Positions 7,104 to 16,204 of a stretch of 27,233 bases of DNA are shown piece by piece; position 1 is the stretch's first letter, and each line of letters begins with the position of its first letter. The translations under genes and the position numbers were made by a program. A model generated the notes under the pieces. It was given only the letters and a program-made list of their open reading frames with translations, was not told the DNA's origin and ran no database searches. This DNA is from JAOUEA01 sp040882605. Lineage in GTDB: Bacteria > Actinomycetota > UBA4738 > HRBIN12. Where the stretch lies: positions 1-27,233 of the forward strand of contig JBBEAY010000039.1 in the NCBI GenBank assembly GCA_040882605.1, written 5' to 3'.

Positions 7104-8614
7104 TGGCCGAGCGGCCCGAGCCTGTCCGCGATCTCGACTGGGAACCGGCTCGCGCGCGAGCGTTCGTCGACGGCGTCGCCGACATCTACGAGGAGCTGCT
7201 CACTCGGCTTCCCGACCTGCCGGTGATCGCAGACCAAGGCCTCGAACGCGTGCGAGCGGGCGTCGTCGTCGACGTGCCCGACGAGCCCACCCCCGAGGCC
7301 GAGCTCATCGAGTATCTGCGCCGCATGACGTTCGAGCATTCGGCGTTCCTGGGGCATCCACGGTTCTACGCTTACGTCTCCGGCGCGGGAACGGTGCCCG
7401 GCGCGGCCGCAGAGCTGCTGGCTGCCGGCATCAACATGAACGCCGGTGGTTGGCGGCTCGCGCCTTCGGCCGTCGAGATCGAGATGGCGCTCACCCGATG
7501 GTTCGCCCAGCGCATGTTCGGCATGCCCGACGGGTCGGGCGGGGCCCTGACCTCAGGCGGGGCCCTCGCGAACCTGATCGCGTTGAAGATCGCGCGAGAC
7601 GCCCGCGCCGGCTGGGACATCAGGGCCGAGGGCGTCTCGGCCGGGCCACCGCTCGGCTTCTACTTCTCGAACGAGACGCATGTCGTCTCCGATCGAGCGG
7701 CGGACATGTTGGGGATCGGTGCGGCCAACGTGCGCCACGTGCCGGTCGACGACGGCTATCGCATGAGGGTTGGCGAGCTACGATCGATGATCGCGAGCGA
7801 CCGTGCGGCCGGCGTCAGGCCGATCGCGGTGGTCGCCAACGCCGGCACGGTCTCGACCGGGGCGGTCGACGATCTCGCCGCGGTCGCCGATGTCTGCCGC
7901 GACGAGGATCTTTGGATGCACGTCGACGCGGCCTACGGCGGGCCGGCGATGCTCGCCGAAGATCTGCGGCGGCTGTTCGTCGGCATCGAACGCGCAGATT
8001 CGATCGCGTTCGACCCGCACAAGTGGCTCTACACCCCGCACTCGGGCGGGTGCGTGCTCGTGCGCGACATGGAGCTCATGCGTCGCGCGTTCGACCTGGA
8101 GTACGTCGCCTACATCGTGAAGGACGAGGAGCACACCGACTGGGGCATCGACCTCGGCCGGCACTCACCCAACTTCAGCCGCGGCTTCTGGTCATTGAAG
8201 GTCTGGGTCTCGCTCCTCGCGCACGGGCGTGACGCGTACGCCCGTCGCATCTCACACGATGCCGCGCTCGCACGCTACTTGGGGCAGTTGGTCGAGGAGC
8301 GCGCCGACTTCGAGCTGATGGTGCCGGTGGGATTGTCGATCACGTGCTTCCGATACGTGCCCGATAGTCTCGTGGGCGCCGGCGCGGGCGGCCGCGAGGA
8401 GTACCTCGACCGGCTGAATGAGCGCCTCATGACCGAGATCCAGCTCGATGGACGCGTCTACTGCTCCAACGCGGTGCTCGGCGGAAGGTTCTGCCTTCGC
8501 TCGTGCATCGTGAACTACCGCACCGAGGCCGACGACGTCGAAGCCCTGATCGAGATCGCGGCCGAGCTCGGAGCGAAGCTCGACGCCGAGCTCAGGCCGC
8601 AGGCGCTCTCGTAG
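7103..8614 (+). CDS. PLP-dependent decarboxylase, aromatic-amino-acid/glutamate decarboxylase family (group II)
   Basis: This 503-residue fold-type I decarboxylase contains all the expected PLP residues. H193 in N-E-T-H stacks on the cofactor ring, D275 in H-V-D-A-A-Y-G-G pairs with the pyridine nitrogen, and K307 in F-D-P-H-K-W forms the Schiff base. The N-A-G-T-V-S-T-G-A-V-D segment near 246-256 is also characteristic. The family decarboxylates aromatic amino acids, glutamate or cysteine sulfinate, and the substrate cannot be read from sequence. I start at ATG 7103, which overlaps the PIG-L stop (TGATG), rather than at 16 codons upstream inside that gene. It is the last gene of the sigma-factor unit. 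Membership in that unit is by overlap, so co-regulation is likely. Confidence 0.9.
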   Translation: MAERPEPVRDLDWEPARARAFVDGVADIYEELLTRLPDLPVIADQGLERVRAGVVVDVPDEPTPEAELIEYLRRMTFEHSAFLGHPRFYAYVSGAGTVPGAAAELLAAGINMNAGGWRLAPSAVEIEMALTRWFAQRMFGMPDGSGGALTSGGALANLIALKIARDARAGWDIRAEGVSAGPPLGFYFSNETHVVSDRAADMLGIGAANVRHVPVDDGYRMRVGELRSMIASDRAAGVRPIAVVANAGTVSTGAVDDLAAVADVCRDEDLWMHVDAAYGGPAMLAEDLRRLFVGIERADSIAFDPHKWLYTPHSGGCVLVRDMELMRRAFDLEYVAYIVKDEEHTDWGIDLGRHSPNFSRGFWSLKVWVSLLAHGRDAYARRISHDAALARYLGQLVEERADFELMVPVGLSITCFRYVPDSLVGAGAGGREEYLDRLNERLMTEIQLDGRVYCSNAVLGGRFCLRSCIVNYRTEADDVEALIEIAAELGAKLDAELRPQALS

Positions 8615-8617
8615 GCT
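8612..8617 (+). promoter_or_regulatory. -10 element TAGGCT of nth (leaderless pattern)
   Basis: TAGGCT overlaps the stop codon of the decarboxylase gene and lies nine bases before ATG 8627. No Shine-Dalgarno fits between them, so transcription is expected to begin at or very near the start codon. Confidence 0.55.
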
Positions 8618-8626
8618 GGGCCCCTG

Positions 8627-9289
8627 ATGGCGGCCCGCACCACGCTCACGCGCACCTCGCCCATCGAACGGCGTGCCCCGGTGTTGATCCGGCGCCTCGA
8701 GAAGGCCTACCCCGACGCGCACGTCGCGCTCAACTTCTCGACCCCGCTCGAGTGCCTGATCGCCACCATCCTGTCGGCGCAGTGCACCGACGAGAAGGTG
8801 AACGAAGTGACCGCCACGCTCTTTCAGAAGTATCGGAGCGCCGCCGACTATCTCGCTGTGCCGGAGAGCGAGTTGAAGGCCGACATCCATCCGACCGGCT
8901 TCTTCAATCAGAAGGCCGCCTCGCTCCGCGCCGCGTGCGAGCGCATCGTCACGGTCTACGCAGGCGAGGTGCCTGGCACGATGGAAGAGCTGATCACCCT
9001 TCGAGGCGTCGCCCGCAAGACCGCCAACATCGTGCTCGGCAACTCGTTCGGCAAGGTCGAAGGCATCGCGGTCGACACCCACGTGAGACGGCTCTCGAAC
9101 CGCCTCGGGTTCAGCGATGAGTCCGATGCCGACAAGATAGAGCGCGATCTCATGGCGCTCGTGCCACGCAAGGAGTGGTTCGGGTTCAGCTACGTGCTGA
9201 TCGACCACGGCCGCGCGATCTGTCAAGCCAAGAGGCCCCGCTGCGCCGAGTGCCCGGTCGAGAACCTGTGCCCCTCGAGCCAGGCGTGA
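8627..9289 (+). CDS. nth: Endonuclease III (DNA glycosylase/AP lyase)
   Basis: This 220-residue base-excision repair enzyme removes oxidised pyrimidines and cleaves the abasic site. It has S-A-Q-C-T-D at 50-55, the helix-hairpin-helix L-R-G-V-A-R-K-T-A-N at 125-134 with catalytic K131, and catalytic D150 in V-D-T-H-V. The 4Fe-4S loop is C199-x6-C206-x2-C209-x5-C215. The hairpin usually reads L-P-G-V-G-R-K, and here P and the second G are replaced, a mild variant. It appears to have its own promoter within the end of the upstream gene. It is convergent with whiB, with a four-base gap and no terminator between them. Confidence 0.96.
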   Translation: MAARTTLTRTSPIERRAPVLIRRLEKAYPDAHVALNFSTPLECLIATILSAQCTDEKVNEVTATLFQKYRSAADYLAVPESELKADIHPTGFFNQKAASLRAACERIVTVYAGEVPGTMEELITLRGVARKTANIVLGNSFGKVEGIAVDTHVRRLSNRLGFSDESDADKIERDLMALVPRKEWFGFSYVLIDHGRAICQAKRPRCAECPVENLCPSSQA

Positions 9290-9293
9290 TGAC

Positions 9294-9647
9294 TCAGCCG
9301 ACCCCGATGAGGTCGCTGTCGGAGCGGGTCGGCGCGTCGCGATCCGCTGTTACAGAAGCAGGCGCCGCGGCTGCGGCCGCCCGCCTGCGCGCCCGTCGGA
9401 TCACGCGGCGATCCTCCTCGCCGTGGCCGCCCCACACGCCGGCGTCCTGGCAGGTATCGAGCGCCCACTCCAGGCACTCCGCCCGCACCGAGCACCCGTT
9501 GCAGATCCCGATCGCCCTGGCCGCCTGTTCGATCGCCGGCCCGGTCGTTCCCACCGGGAAGAAGAGCTCCGGGTCTTCCCCGATGCAGCGCGCGCGCTCG
9601 ATCCACCAGGTCTCGCTCGGATCGCGCCTGAACGTCGGTTCAATCAT
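9294..9647 (-). CDS. WhiB-family iron-sulfur transcriptional regulator
   Basis: This 117-residue Wbl protein is of a family found only in actinobacteria and their phages. The 4Fe-4S ligands are C21, C49, C52 and C58 (C...C-x2-C-x5-C), followed by the G-V-W-G-G turn at 70-74 and a basic tail (R-R-V-I-R-R-A-R-R-R) that binds DNA. Wbl proteins act with the main sigma factor on development, redox or stress genes. I cannot decide between the WhiB subclasses from sequence alone. GAGGGGG lies four bases before ATG 9647, an excellent ribosome binding site. The alanine-rich C-terminal extension past the basic region looks unstructured. Confidence 0.93.
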   Translation of the reverse strand: MIEPTFRRDPSETWWIERARCIGEDPELFFPVGTTGPAIEQAARAIGICNGCSVRAECLEWALDTCQDAGVWGGHGEEDRRVIRRARRRAAAAAAPASVTADRDAPTRSDSDLIGVG

Positions 9648-9689
9648 GGATCCCCCTCGACATGCGTGTAACCGTCGCTGGCCCCGTGA

Positions 9690-9734
9690 TTTCCACGGCC
9701 GGAGGACGAGACTAGTATCTGAACGGCCGTTCAG
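9690..9734 (+). promoter_or_regulatory. Promoter with a perfect 16-bp palindromic operator
   Basis: TTTCCA (9690-9695) and TAGTAT (9713-9718) are 17 bases apart, a plausible -35/-10 pair. The perfect palindrome CTGAACGGCCGTTCAG (9719-9734) directly abuts the -10 and would cover the transcription start. A dimeric repressor, for example of TetR type, would block initiation here. The site lies between the divergent whiB gene and the unknown gene at 9753. Confidence 0.55.
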
Positions 9735-9752
9735 TCAATGGTGAGAGCGAGG

Positions 9753-10169
9753 ATGAGCTTCTTCCGGCGCAAGCGCCTGCCCGACGAGCTCCTAGCCCCG
9801 CATGCGAGCTTCGAGCTGGTGCTGGGCGAGGTCGAGCCGGCCAAGGAAGCCCTCACCGACGTGATGCCGACCACCCGGCTCCCAGGGCGCCCTCTGCCCG
9901 ACGCCCTCGCCGAGTTCGAGGGCAGGCTCAGCAGGGCCCGCGAGGCGATGCCCGGCTGGCGTCGCGACGAGACGGAGTCGGTGTGGACCGTGTGCGACGC
10001 GGGCATCGCCGAGGCGCTCGACCGGGCCCGGCGCCTTCGGGAAGACGCCCCCGACCTCGGCGGGTTCGAGGGTCTGATCTGGGCGGTCGAGACGCTGCTC
10101 GATCCGCTCGAGCCCTTCCGGGCGGCGGCCGATCATTTCCGGTCACTGCGGGTGTCGTCGAGTGAGTGA
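9753..10169 (+). CDS. Conserved-looking protein of unknown function
   Basis: I do not recognise this 138-residue protein. It starts with a basic segment (M-S-F-F-R-R-K-R-L) and is otherwise predicted to be largely helical and acidic (L-S-R-A-R-E-A-M-P-G-W-R-R-D-E-T-E, then I-A-E-A-L-D-R-A-R-R-L-R-E-D-A-P-D-L). There is no signal peptide, membrane segment or cysteine pattern. I prefer ATG 9753, with a GAGCGAGG ribosome binding site just upstream, over an ATG at 9738 that would lie four bases from the palindrome. The stop overlaps the start of the acetyltransferase gene, so the two are probably co-translated. The palindromic operator suggests induction by a specific signal. Confidence 0.7.
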   Translation: MSFFRRKRLPDELLAPHASFELVLGEVEPAKEALTDVMPTTRLPGRPLPDALAEFEGRLSRAREAMPGWRRDETESVWTVCDAGIAEALDRARRLREDAPDLGGFEGLIWAVETLLDPLEPFRAAADHFRSLRVSSSE

Positions 10170-10893
10170 GCGGCGCACCGAAACCGAGGGGGGTGGCTGG
10201 GTCGAGCCCACCCAGCCGGTAGGTGAGCGGGTCGAGGGCGGGCCGGCGCTGCTTCCGAAGGCCGACGTGATCGAGGGTCGGTTCGTGCGGCTCGAGCCCC
10301 TCGACCCCGATGCGCATGCGGCCGCGCTCTACGAGCGCTCGCACGCGTCGGCCGAGGACGAAGCGATCTGGACCTACATGACCTACGGGCCGTTCGACGG
10401 TTCCGAGCAGATGCGCGCGTGGCTCGTCGGGAACGCGGCCTCTTCGGACCCGTCGTTCTTCACGGTCGTCGAGTCGGCCACGGGCGAGCCCGCCGGACTC
10501 GTGAGCGTCATGACCATCGACGCGGCGATGCGCCGCCTCGAGCTCGGGAACATCTGGTACGTGAGGTCTGCGCAACGAGGCCGGATCAACACGGAGGCTG
10601 TGTTCCTGCTCTTGCGCGAGGCGTTCGAGCGCTGGGGCTACCGAAGGGCCGAGTGGAAATGCGACTCGCTCAACGCCCGCTCTCGGGCTGCGGCTGAGCG
10701 GCTCGGCTTCACGTTCGAGGGCGTCTTCCGGTCGCACATGATCGTGAAGGGCCGCAACCGCGACACCGCGTGGTTCTCGATGCTCGACACCGAGTGGGTG
10801 TCGCGGCGAGACGCCATGCGACGCTGGCTCGACGCCGAGCCGGGCACCGTGTCGCTTCGCGAGCTGATGCCCGGCGCGCCGGGCGCTTCCTGA
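10162..10893 (+). CDS. GNAT-family N-acetyltransferase, RimJ/RimL-like
   Basis: This is a 243-residue protein with an acidic, low-complexity first 35 residues and then a GNAT domain of the RimJ/RimL subgroup: V-I-E-G-R-F-V-R-L-E-P-L near 36-47, a central W-Y-V-R strand, and the C-terminal N-A-R-S-R-A-A-A-E-R-L-G-F-T-F-E-G-V-F-R characteristic of that subgroup. It transfers an acetyl group from acetyl-CoA to an amine, but the substrate is unknown. GTG 10162 overlaps the upstream stop by eight bases. The acetyl-CoA pyrophosphate loop (usually R-x-x-G-x-A) reads S-A-Q-R-G-R-I-N-T-E-A, slightly divergent but recognisable. Confidence 0.85.
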   Translation: MSERRTETEGGGWVEPTQPVGERVEGGPALLPKADVIEGRFVRLEPLDPDAHAAALYERSHASAEDEAIWTYMTYGPFDGSEQMRAWLVGNAASSDPSFFTVVESATGEPAGLVSVMTIDAAMRRLELGNIWYVRSAQRGRINTEAVFLLLREAFERWGYRRAEWKCDSLNARSRAAAERLGFTFEGVFRSHMIVKGRNRDTAWFSMLDTEWVSRRDAMRRWLDAEPGTVSLRELMPGAPGAS

Positions 10894-10926
10894 CGTTCAG
10901 GGCAGGTCTCGGCCCCGCCCGGTCCG

Positions 10927-10932
10927 TATCGT
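10927..10932 (+). promoter_or_regulatory. -10 element TATCGT of the ABC-F gene (leaderless pattern)
   Basis: TATCGT lies seven bases before GTG 10940. It overlaps the alternative GTG at 10931, which argues for 10940 as the real start. Confidence 0.5.
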
Positions 10933-10939
10933 GGTGGGC

Positions 10940-12573
<1,634 letters not shown>

Positions 12574-12577
<4 letters not shown>

Positions 12578-13257
12578 GCTCGTCGGCGCTGTCGAGGATC
12601 GAGCGCGATGTGATCGGCTGCCGGGCGTGTCCGCGCCTGGTGGAGTGGCGCGAGCGGGTCTCGCGCGACAAGGTCGCGCGCTTCGCCGATCAGACCTACT
12701 GGGGCCGGCCGGTGCCCGGGTTCGGCGACGCCGACGCGGGGGTGCTCGTGCTCGGCCTCGCGCCGGCGGCCCACGGCGGTAACCGCACCGGCCGGATCTT
12801 CACAGGCGACCGTTCGGGAGACTTCCTCTACGCATCGATGCACCGCACGGAGCTCGCGAATCAACCGACGAGCGAAGGTCGCGGCGATGGGCTGGAGCTG
12901 CGGGGCGTCTACGTCACTGCGGTGAACCGATGCGCGCCGCCGGCGAACAAGCCCACGCCCGACGAGCGTGACCGATGCGTGCCGTTCCTGGTGCGCGAGA
13001 TCGAGGCGCTCGAGGGGTTGCGCGTCATCGTGGCGCTCGGGGCCTATGCGTGGGACGGCGGGCTGCGAGCGCTCGCCGCGCTCGGCCACGTCGCGCGGCC
13101 CAGGCCTCGGTTCGGGCACGCCGCTGAGGCCGCGGTCGGCCCGTACACGGTGCTCGGGTGCTTCCACCCGAGTCAGCAGAACACGTTCACCGGCAAGCTC
13201 ACGATGCCCATGATCGACGCGGTGATGGAGCGCGCCGCCTCGCTCGCTCGGGAATAG
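12574..13257 (+). CDS. Uracil-DNA glycosylase, family 5-like (UdgB)
   Basis: This 227-residue iron-sulfur uracil-DNA glycosylase has motif A G-L-A-P-A-A-H-G-G-N-R-T-G-R (61-74), which matches UdgB more closely than family 4 because it lacks the polar catalytic residue usual at the fourth or fifth place. The second motif is H-P-S-Q-Q-N (198-203). C16 and C19 (C-x2-C) with C120 and C135 are the expected 4Fe-4S ligands. It excises uracil and related bases in base-excision repair, the pathway that endonuclease III 3 kb upstream also serves. GTG 12574 overlaps the ABC-F stop (GTGA), implying translational coupling. Confidence 0.9.
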
Positions 13258-13274
13258 TCTCCGCACCTCGGTCG

Positions 13275-13280
13275 TATCCT
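13275..13280 (+). promoter_or_regulatory. -10 element TATCCT of the ABC exporter (leaderless pattern)
   Basis: TATCCT lies six bases before ATG 13287, in the 29-base gap after the glycosylase gene. No Shine-Dalgarno is present. Confidence 0.55.
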
Positions 13281-13286
13281 CGGTAC

Positions 13287-15245
13287 ATGGGTCGACATGG
13301 AGGGTTCTTCGCCGTGCGTCCGGTCGACGAGGAACAGCGCCCGGTCGACCGGGTCACCGTGAAGCGTGTTATCGACACCTTCCGGCCATACAAGCGCACC
13401 GTCGGACTGGTCGCGATCGCGATCTTCCTCACATCGGGCCTCGGTGTCGTGAACCCGTTGCTGATCAAGGCGGTCTTCGACAACGCGTTGTTCGGCGTCA
13501 TGTGCGACGGTGTTCGGTGCCCGAACTTGCCGCTGCTGTATCAGTACGTCGGTCTGATGATGGCGGTCCCGGTCGTGACGAGCGTGATCGGCATCGGACA
13601 GACGTACTGGGCGAACCAGGTTGGCATGCAGGTGATGCAGGATCTGCGGAACGCGCTGTACGCGCACCTGCAGCACATGCCATTGCGGTTCTTCACGAAC
13701 ACCAGGACCGGCGAGATCCAGTCGCGGCTGTCCAACGACGTGGGCGGTGTGCAGTCGGTGGTGACCGACACGGCGTCGAACGTGCTCGCCAACGTCGTGA
13801 CGATCATCAGCACGCTGATAGCGATGCTCGTGCTGTCGGTGCCGCTCACGTTGCTGTCGCTCGCACTCCTACCCTTGTTCCTCTGGCTCACGGTCAAGGT
13901 GGGCCGAGCGCGCCGCGAGGTCTCGTCGAGCACGCAGAAGACGCTGGCCGACCTCACCGCGATCACCGAGGAGACCCTTTCGGTGAGCGGCATCCTGCTC
14001 TCGAAGTCGTTCGGTCGCCAGCGGCACGAGATCGGGCGGTTCCGTGAGGAGAACGTGCGCCTCACGGCCCTGCAGATCCGCCAGACGATGATCGGGCGGT
14101 CGTTCTTCGCGGTCGTCGGCACGTTCTTCTCGATCACGCCTGCGCTCGTGTACCTCGTTGCGGGCTGGCAGATCTCCGACGGTTCCACGGTGATCGAGGC
14201 AGGCACCATCGTGGCATTCACGACACTGCAGTCGCGGCTGTTCTTCCCGATCGGATCGATGCTGCAGGTCTCGACCGAGGTGCATTCGTCGCTGGCCCTG
14301 TTCGACCGCATCTTCGAGTACCTCGATCTGCGCAACGACATCGAGGATGCGTCCGACGCCGTCACGCTAGATCCCGACGAGGTGCGTGGCGCGGTGGAGC
14401 TGCGCGACGTACGGTTCCGCTACGACGAGCCCGGCGAGCGAACCACGCCGACGTCCCCGACCGATCTGGTGGACGCGAACGAGGCGCGCGAATGGACGCT
14501 CGACGACGTGTCGATGCGCATCGAGCCCGGACAGCTCGCGGCGCTCGTTGGCCCGAGCGGGGCGGGCAAGACCACGATCACCTACCTCGTGCCGCGCCTG
14601 TACGACGTGCAGCAGGGGGCGGTGACGATCGACGGGCACGACGTGCGGAACGTAACCCTCGAGTCGCTCGGAGAGAACATCGGCGTCGTGACGCAGGAGA
14701 CGTACCTGTTCCACACGACGATCCGTCGCAACTTGCTCTACGGCCGGCCCGACGCCTCGCATGAGGAGCTCGAGAGCGCGGCCCGGGCCGCGGGGTCACA
14801 CCCCCGCAACGCCGAGCATGCCGCCCGGTACGACACCCAGGGGGGGGCGGGGGGATACAAGCTCTCGGGTGGGGAGAAGCAACGCCTCGCGATCGCTCGC
14901 GTGATCTTGAAGGACCCGCGCATCCTGATCCTCGACGAGGCCACGTCGTCGCTCGACACGACGAGTGAGCGGCTCGTGCAAGCGGCGCTGGAGCCGCTGA
15001 TGGAAGAGCGCACGACGATCGCCATCGCCCACCGGCTGTCGACGATCCTGAAGGCCGACGTGATTTTCGTGATCGACCGCGGAAGCCTCGTCGAGCAGGG
15101 CACCCACGCCGAGCTGTCGGCGCGAGGGGGGCTCTACGCGCAGCTGTACGAGCAGCAGTTCCGAGGTGGGCTCGTGCAAGCCGAGTGCGAGGACGGCGTG
15201 ATCCTCGCGAGCGGCGAAGTGGTCCGCACCGCAAGCGGCGCCTGA
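13287..15245 (+). CDS. ABC exporter, fused permease and ATPase (half transporter)
   Basis: This 652-residue MsbA/LmrA-type half transporter is expected to dimerise. Transmembrane segments lie at about 38-345, with the R-T-G-E-I-Q-S-R-L-S-N-D coupling region typical of the type I exporter fold. The ATPase has Walker A G-P-S-G-A-G-K-T (422-429), a Q-loop in V-T-Q-E-T-Y-L-F, the signature L-S-G-G-E (526-530), Walker B I-L-I-L-D-E and the H-loop A-H-R-L-S-T. Residues about 503-523 just before the signature are abnormal: the X-loop, normally near T-x-V-G-E-x-G, reads T-Q-G-G-A-G-G over a G-rich run. This may be a sequence error or real divergence. The ATG at 13287 is chosen over an open frame reaching 43 codons into the upstream gene. 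Substrate unknown. Confidence 0.93.
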   Translation: MGRHGGFFAVRPVDEEQRPVDRVTVKRVIDTFRPYKRTVGLVAIAIFLTSGLGVVNPLLIKAVFDNALFGVMCDGVRCPNLPLLYQYVGLMMAVPVVTSVIGIGQTYWANQVGMQVMQDLRNALYAHLQHMPLRFFTNTRTGEIQSRLSNDVGGVQSVVTDTASNVLANVVTIISTLIAMLVLSVPLTLLSLALLPLFLWLTVKVGRARREVSSSTQKTLADLTAITEETLSVSGILLSKSFGRQRHEIGRFREENVRLTALQIRQTMIGRSFFAVVGTFFSITPALVYLVAGWQISDGSTVIEAGTIVAFTTLQSRLFFPIGSMLQVSTEVHSSLALFDRIFEYLDLRNDIEDASDAVTLDPDEVRGAVELRDVRFRYDEPGERTTPTSPTDLVDANEAREWTLDDVSMRIEPGQLAALVGPSGAGKTTITYLVPRLYDVQQGAVTIDGHDVRNVTLESLGENIGVVTQETYLFHTTIRRNLLYGRPDASHEELESAARAAGSHPRNAEHAARYDTQGGAGGYKLSGGEKQRLAIARVILKDPRILILDEATSSLDTTSERLVQAALEPLMEERTTIAIAHRLSTILKADVIFVIDRGSLVEQGTHAELSARGGLYAQLYEQQFRGGLVQAECEDGVILASGEVVRTASGA

Positions 15246-15294
15246 GGCATACCGTTGGGCGATACTAGTCCAGCCTGTACTAGCGGGCGAGGGC

Positions 15295-16143
15295 TTACCC
15301 GACGACGCTGACTCCGAGTGCGAGGCCGATCAGGTAGGTCACCACCGCTGCTGAGGCGCCGATCGCCAGCATGCGCAGCCCCGACATCGCCGGTGAGCGA
15401 CCGGTGAGCCGCGCGGTCAGGGCGCCGACGCCGAGCAGCGCCGAGCCCGTGATCGAGGCGCTCGCGATCACGCCGACGCCGCCTCCGAAGAACAGGAAAG
15501 GCACGAGCGGCACGAGCGCGCCGAGTGCGAACGTGATGAACGACGAGATGGCCGCGGCGCGCGGCGACCCGAGTCCCTCGTCGGGGTCGATGCCGAGCTC
15601 TTCCCTCGCGTGCGTGTCGAGGGCGGTGGCCGGGTCCTTCGACAGCTCGGTTGCGAGCGACAACGCCATATCGGCCGGCACGCCCTTGCGCTCGTAGATC
15701 TCCGCGAGCTCGGCCAGCTCGCCCTCAGGGTCGCTGACGAGCTCATGAGCTTCGAGATGAAGCATGCGTTCGAGCACTTCGCGCTGCACCCGCATCGACA
15801 CATACTCGCCGGCCCCCATCGAGAAGGCCCCCGCGAGCAATCCCGAGATGCCCGCGAGCAGGATCAGCGTGCGGGACTGGTCGGCGCCCGCGAAGCCCAT
15901 GATCAGGGCGGCGTTCGACACGAGCCCGTCGTTGACCCCGAAGATCGCCGCCCTGAGGGTGCCCGTCTTCCCGGCGCCGGCGGCCGGCTCCTCGTGCGCC
16001 GGATCATCCCGCTCCTCGTGGATCGGACCACGGTGGGGCACGAGCGATTCGCTCCGCTGGCGCAGGCGGCGCCGGGTCGCCAGCAGCTCGGGCAGCAAGC
16101 TCTTGGTGCGGAGATCCTCGGGTGGCATCGTCGGCTCGGTCAC
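15295..16143 (-). CDS. VIT1/CCC1 family iron/manganese transporter
   Basis: This 282-residue membrane protein is of the DUF125/VIT1 family, which exports or sequesters Fe2+ and Mn2+. Five hydrophobic segments are visible: one following F-G-V-N-D-G-L-V-S-N near 70-85, one ending in G-A-G-E-Y-V-S-M, and three in the last 110 residues. The Glu-rich stretch between the second and third (R-E-V-L-E-R-M...E-A-H-E-L...E-G-E-L-A-E-L-A-E-I-Y-E) corresponds to the cytoplasmic metal-binding domain. The N-terminal 55 residues are charged and probably disordered. I choose GTG 16143 because TATGCT lies seven bases upstream and includes an in-frame ATG at 16155. ATG 16128 is a third option. Confidence 0.88.
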   Translation of the reverse strand: MTEPTMPPEDLRTKSLLPELLATRRRLRQRSESLVPHRGPIHEERDDPAHEEPAAGAGKTGTLRAAIFGVNDGLVSNAALIMGFAGADQSRTLILLAGISGLLAGAFSMGAGEYVSMRVQREVLERMLHLEAHELVSDPEGELAELAEIYERKGVPADMALSLATELSKDPATALDTHAREELGIDPDEGLGSPRAAAISSFITFALGALVPLVPFLFFGGGVGVIASASITGSALLGVGALTARLTGRSPAMSGLRMLAIGASAAVVTYLIGLALGVSVVG

Positions 16144-16150
16144 GACGACG

Positions 16151-16156
16151 AGCATA
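16151..16156 (-). promoter_or_regulatory. -10 element TATGCT of the VIT1-like gene (leaderless pattern)
   Basis: On the minus strand TATGCT lies seven bases before GTG 16143. The in-frame ATG at 16155 sits inside this hexamer and would be absent from the transcript. Confidence 0.5.
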
Positions 16157-16204
16157 GTTGGCGGGATACGTTCGCTCGGCTGCCCGAGCGCAGCGGCGCG
16201 TTCG

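Noticed and set aside
6988..8232. 414-codon Arg-rich open frame on the plus strand
   Set aside because: It is a frame-shifted reading of the PIG-L and decarboxylase genes with extreme Arg content.
13158..13286. 43-codon upstream extension of the ABC exporter
   Set aside because: It overlaps the uracil-DNA glycosylase gene in another frame, and ATG 13287 has a -10 element six bases upstream.
15246..15294. TACTAG repeats between the convergent ABC exporter and VIT1-like genes as a terminator
   Set aside because: The complementary segments are only four to five bases long and there is no T tract, so I do not call a terminator.
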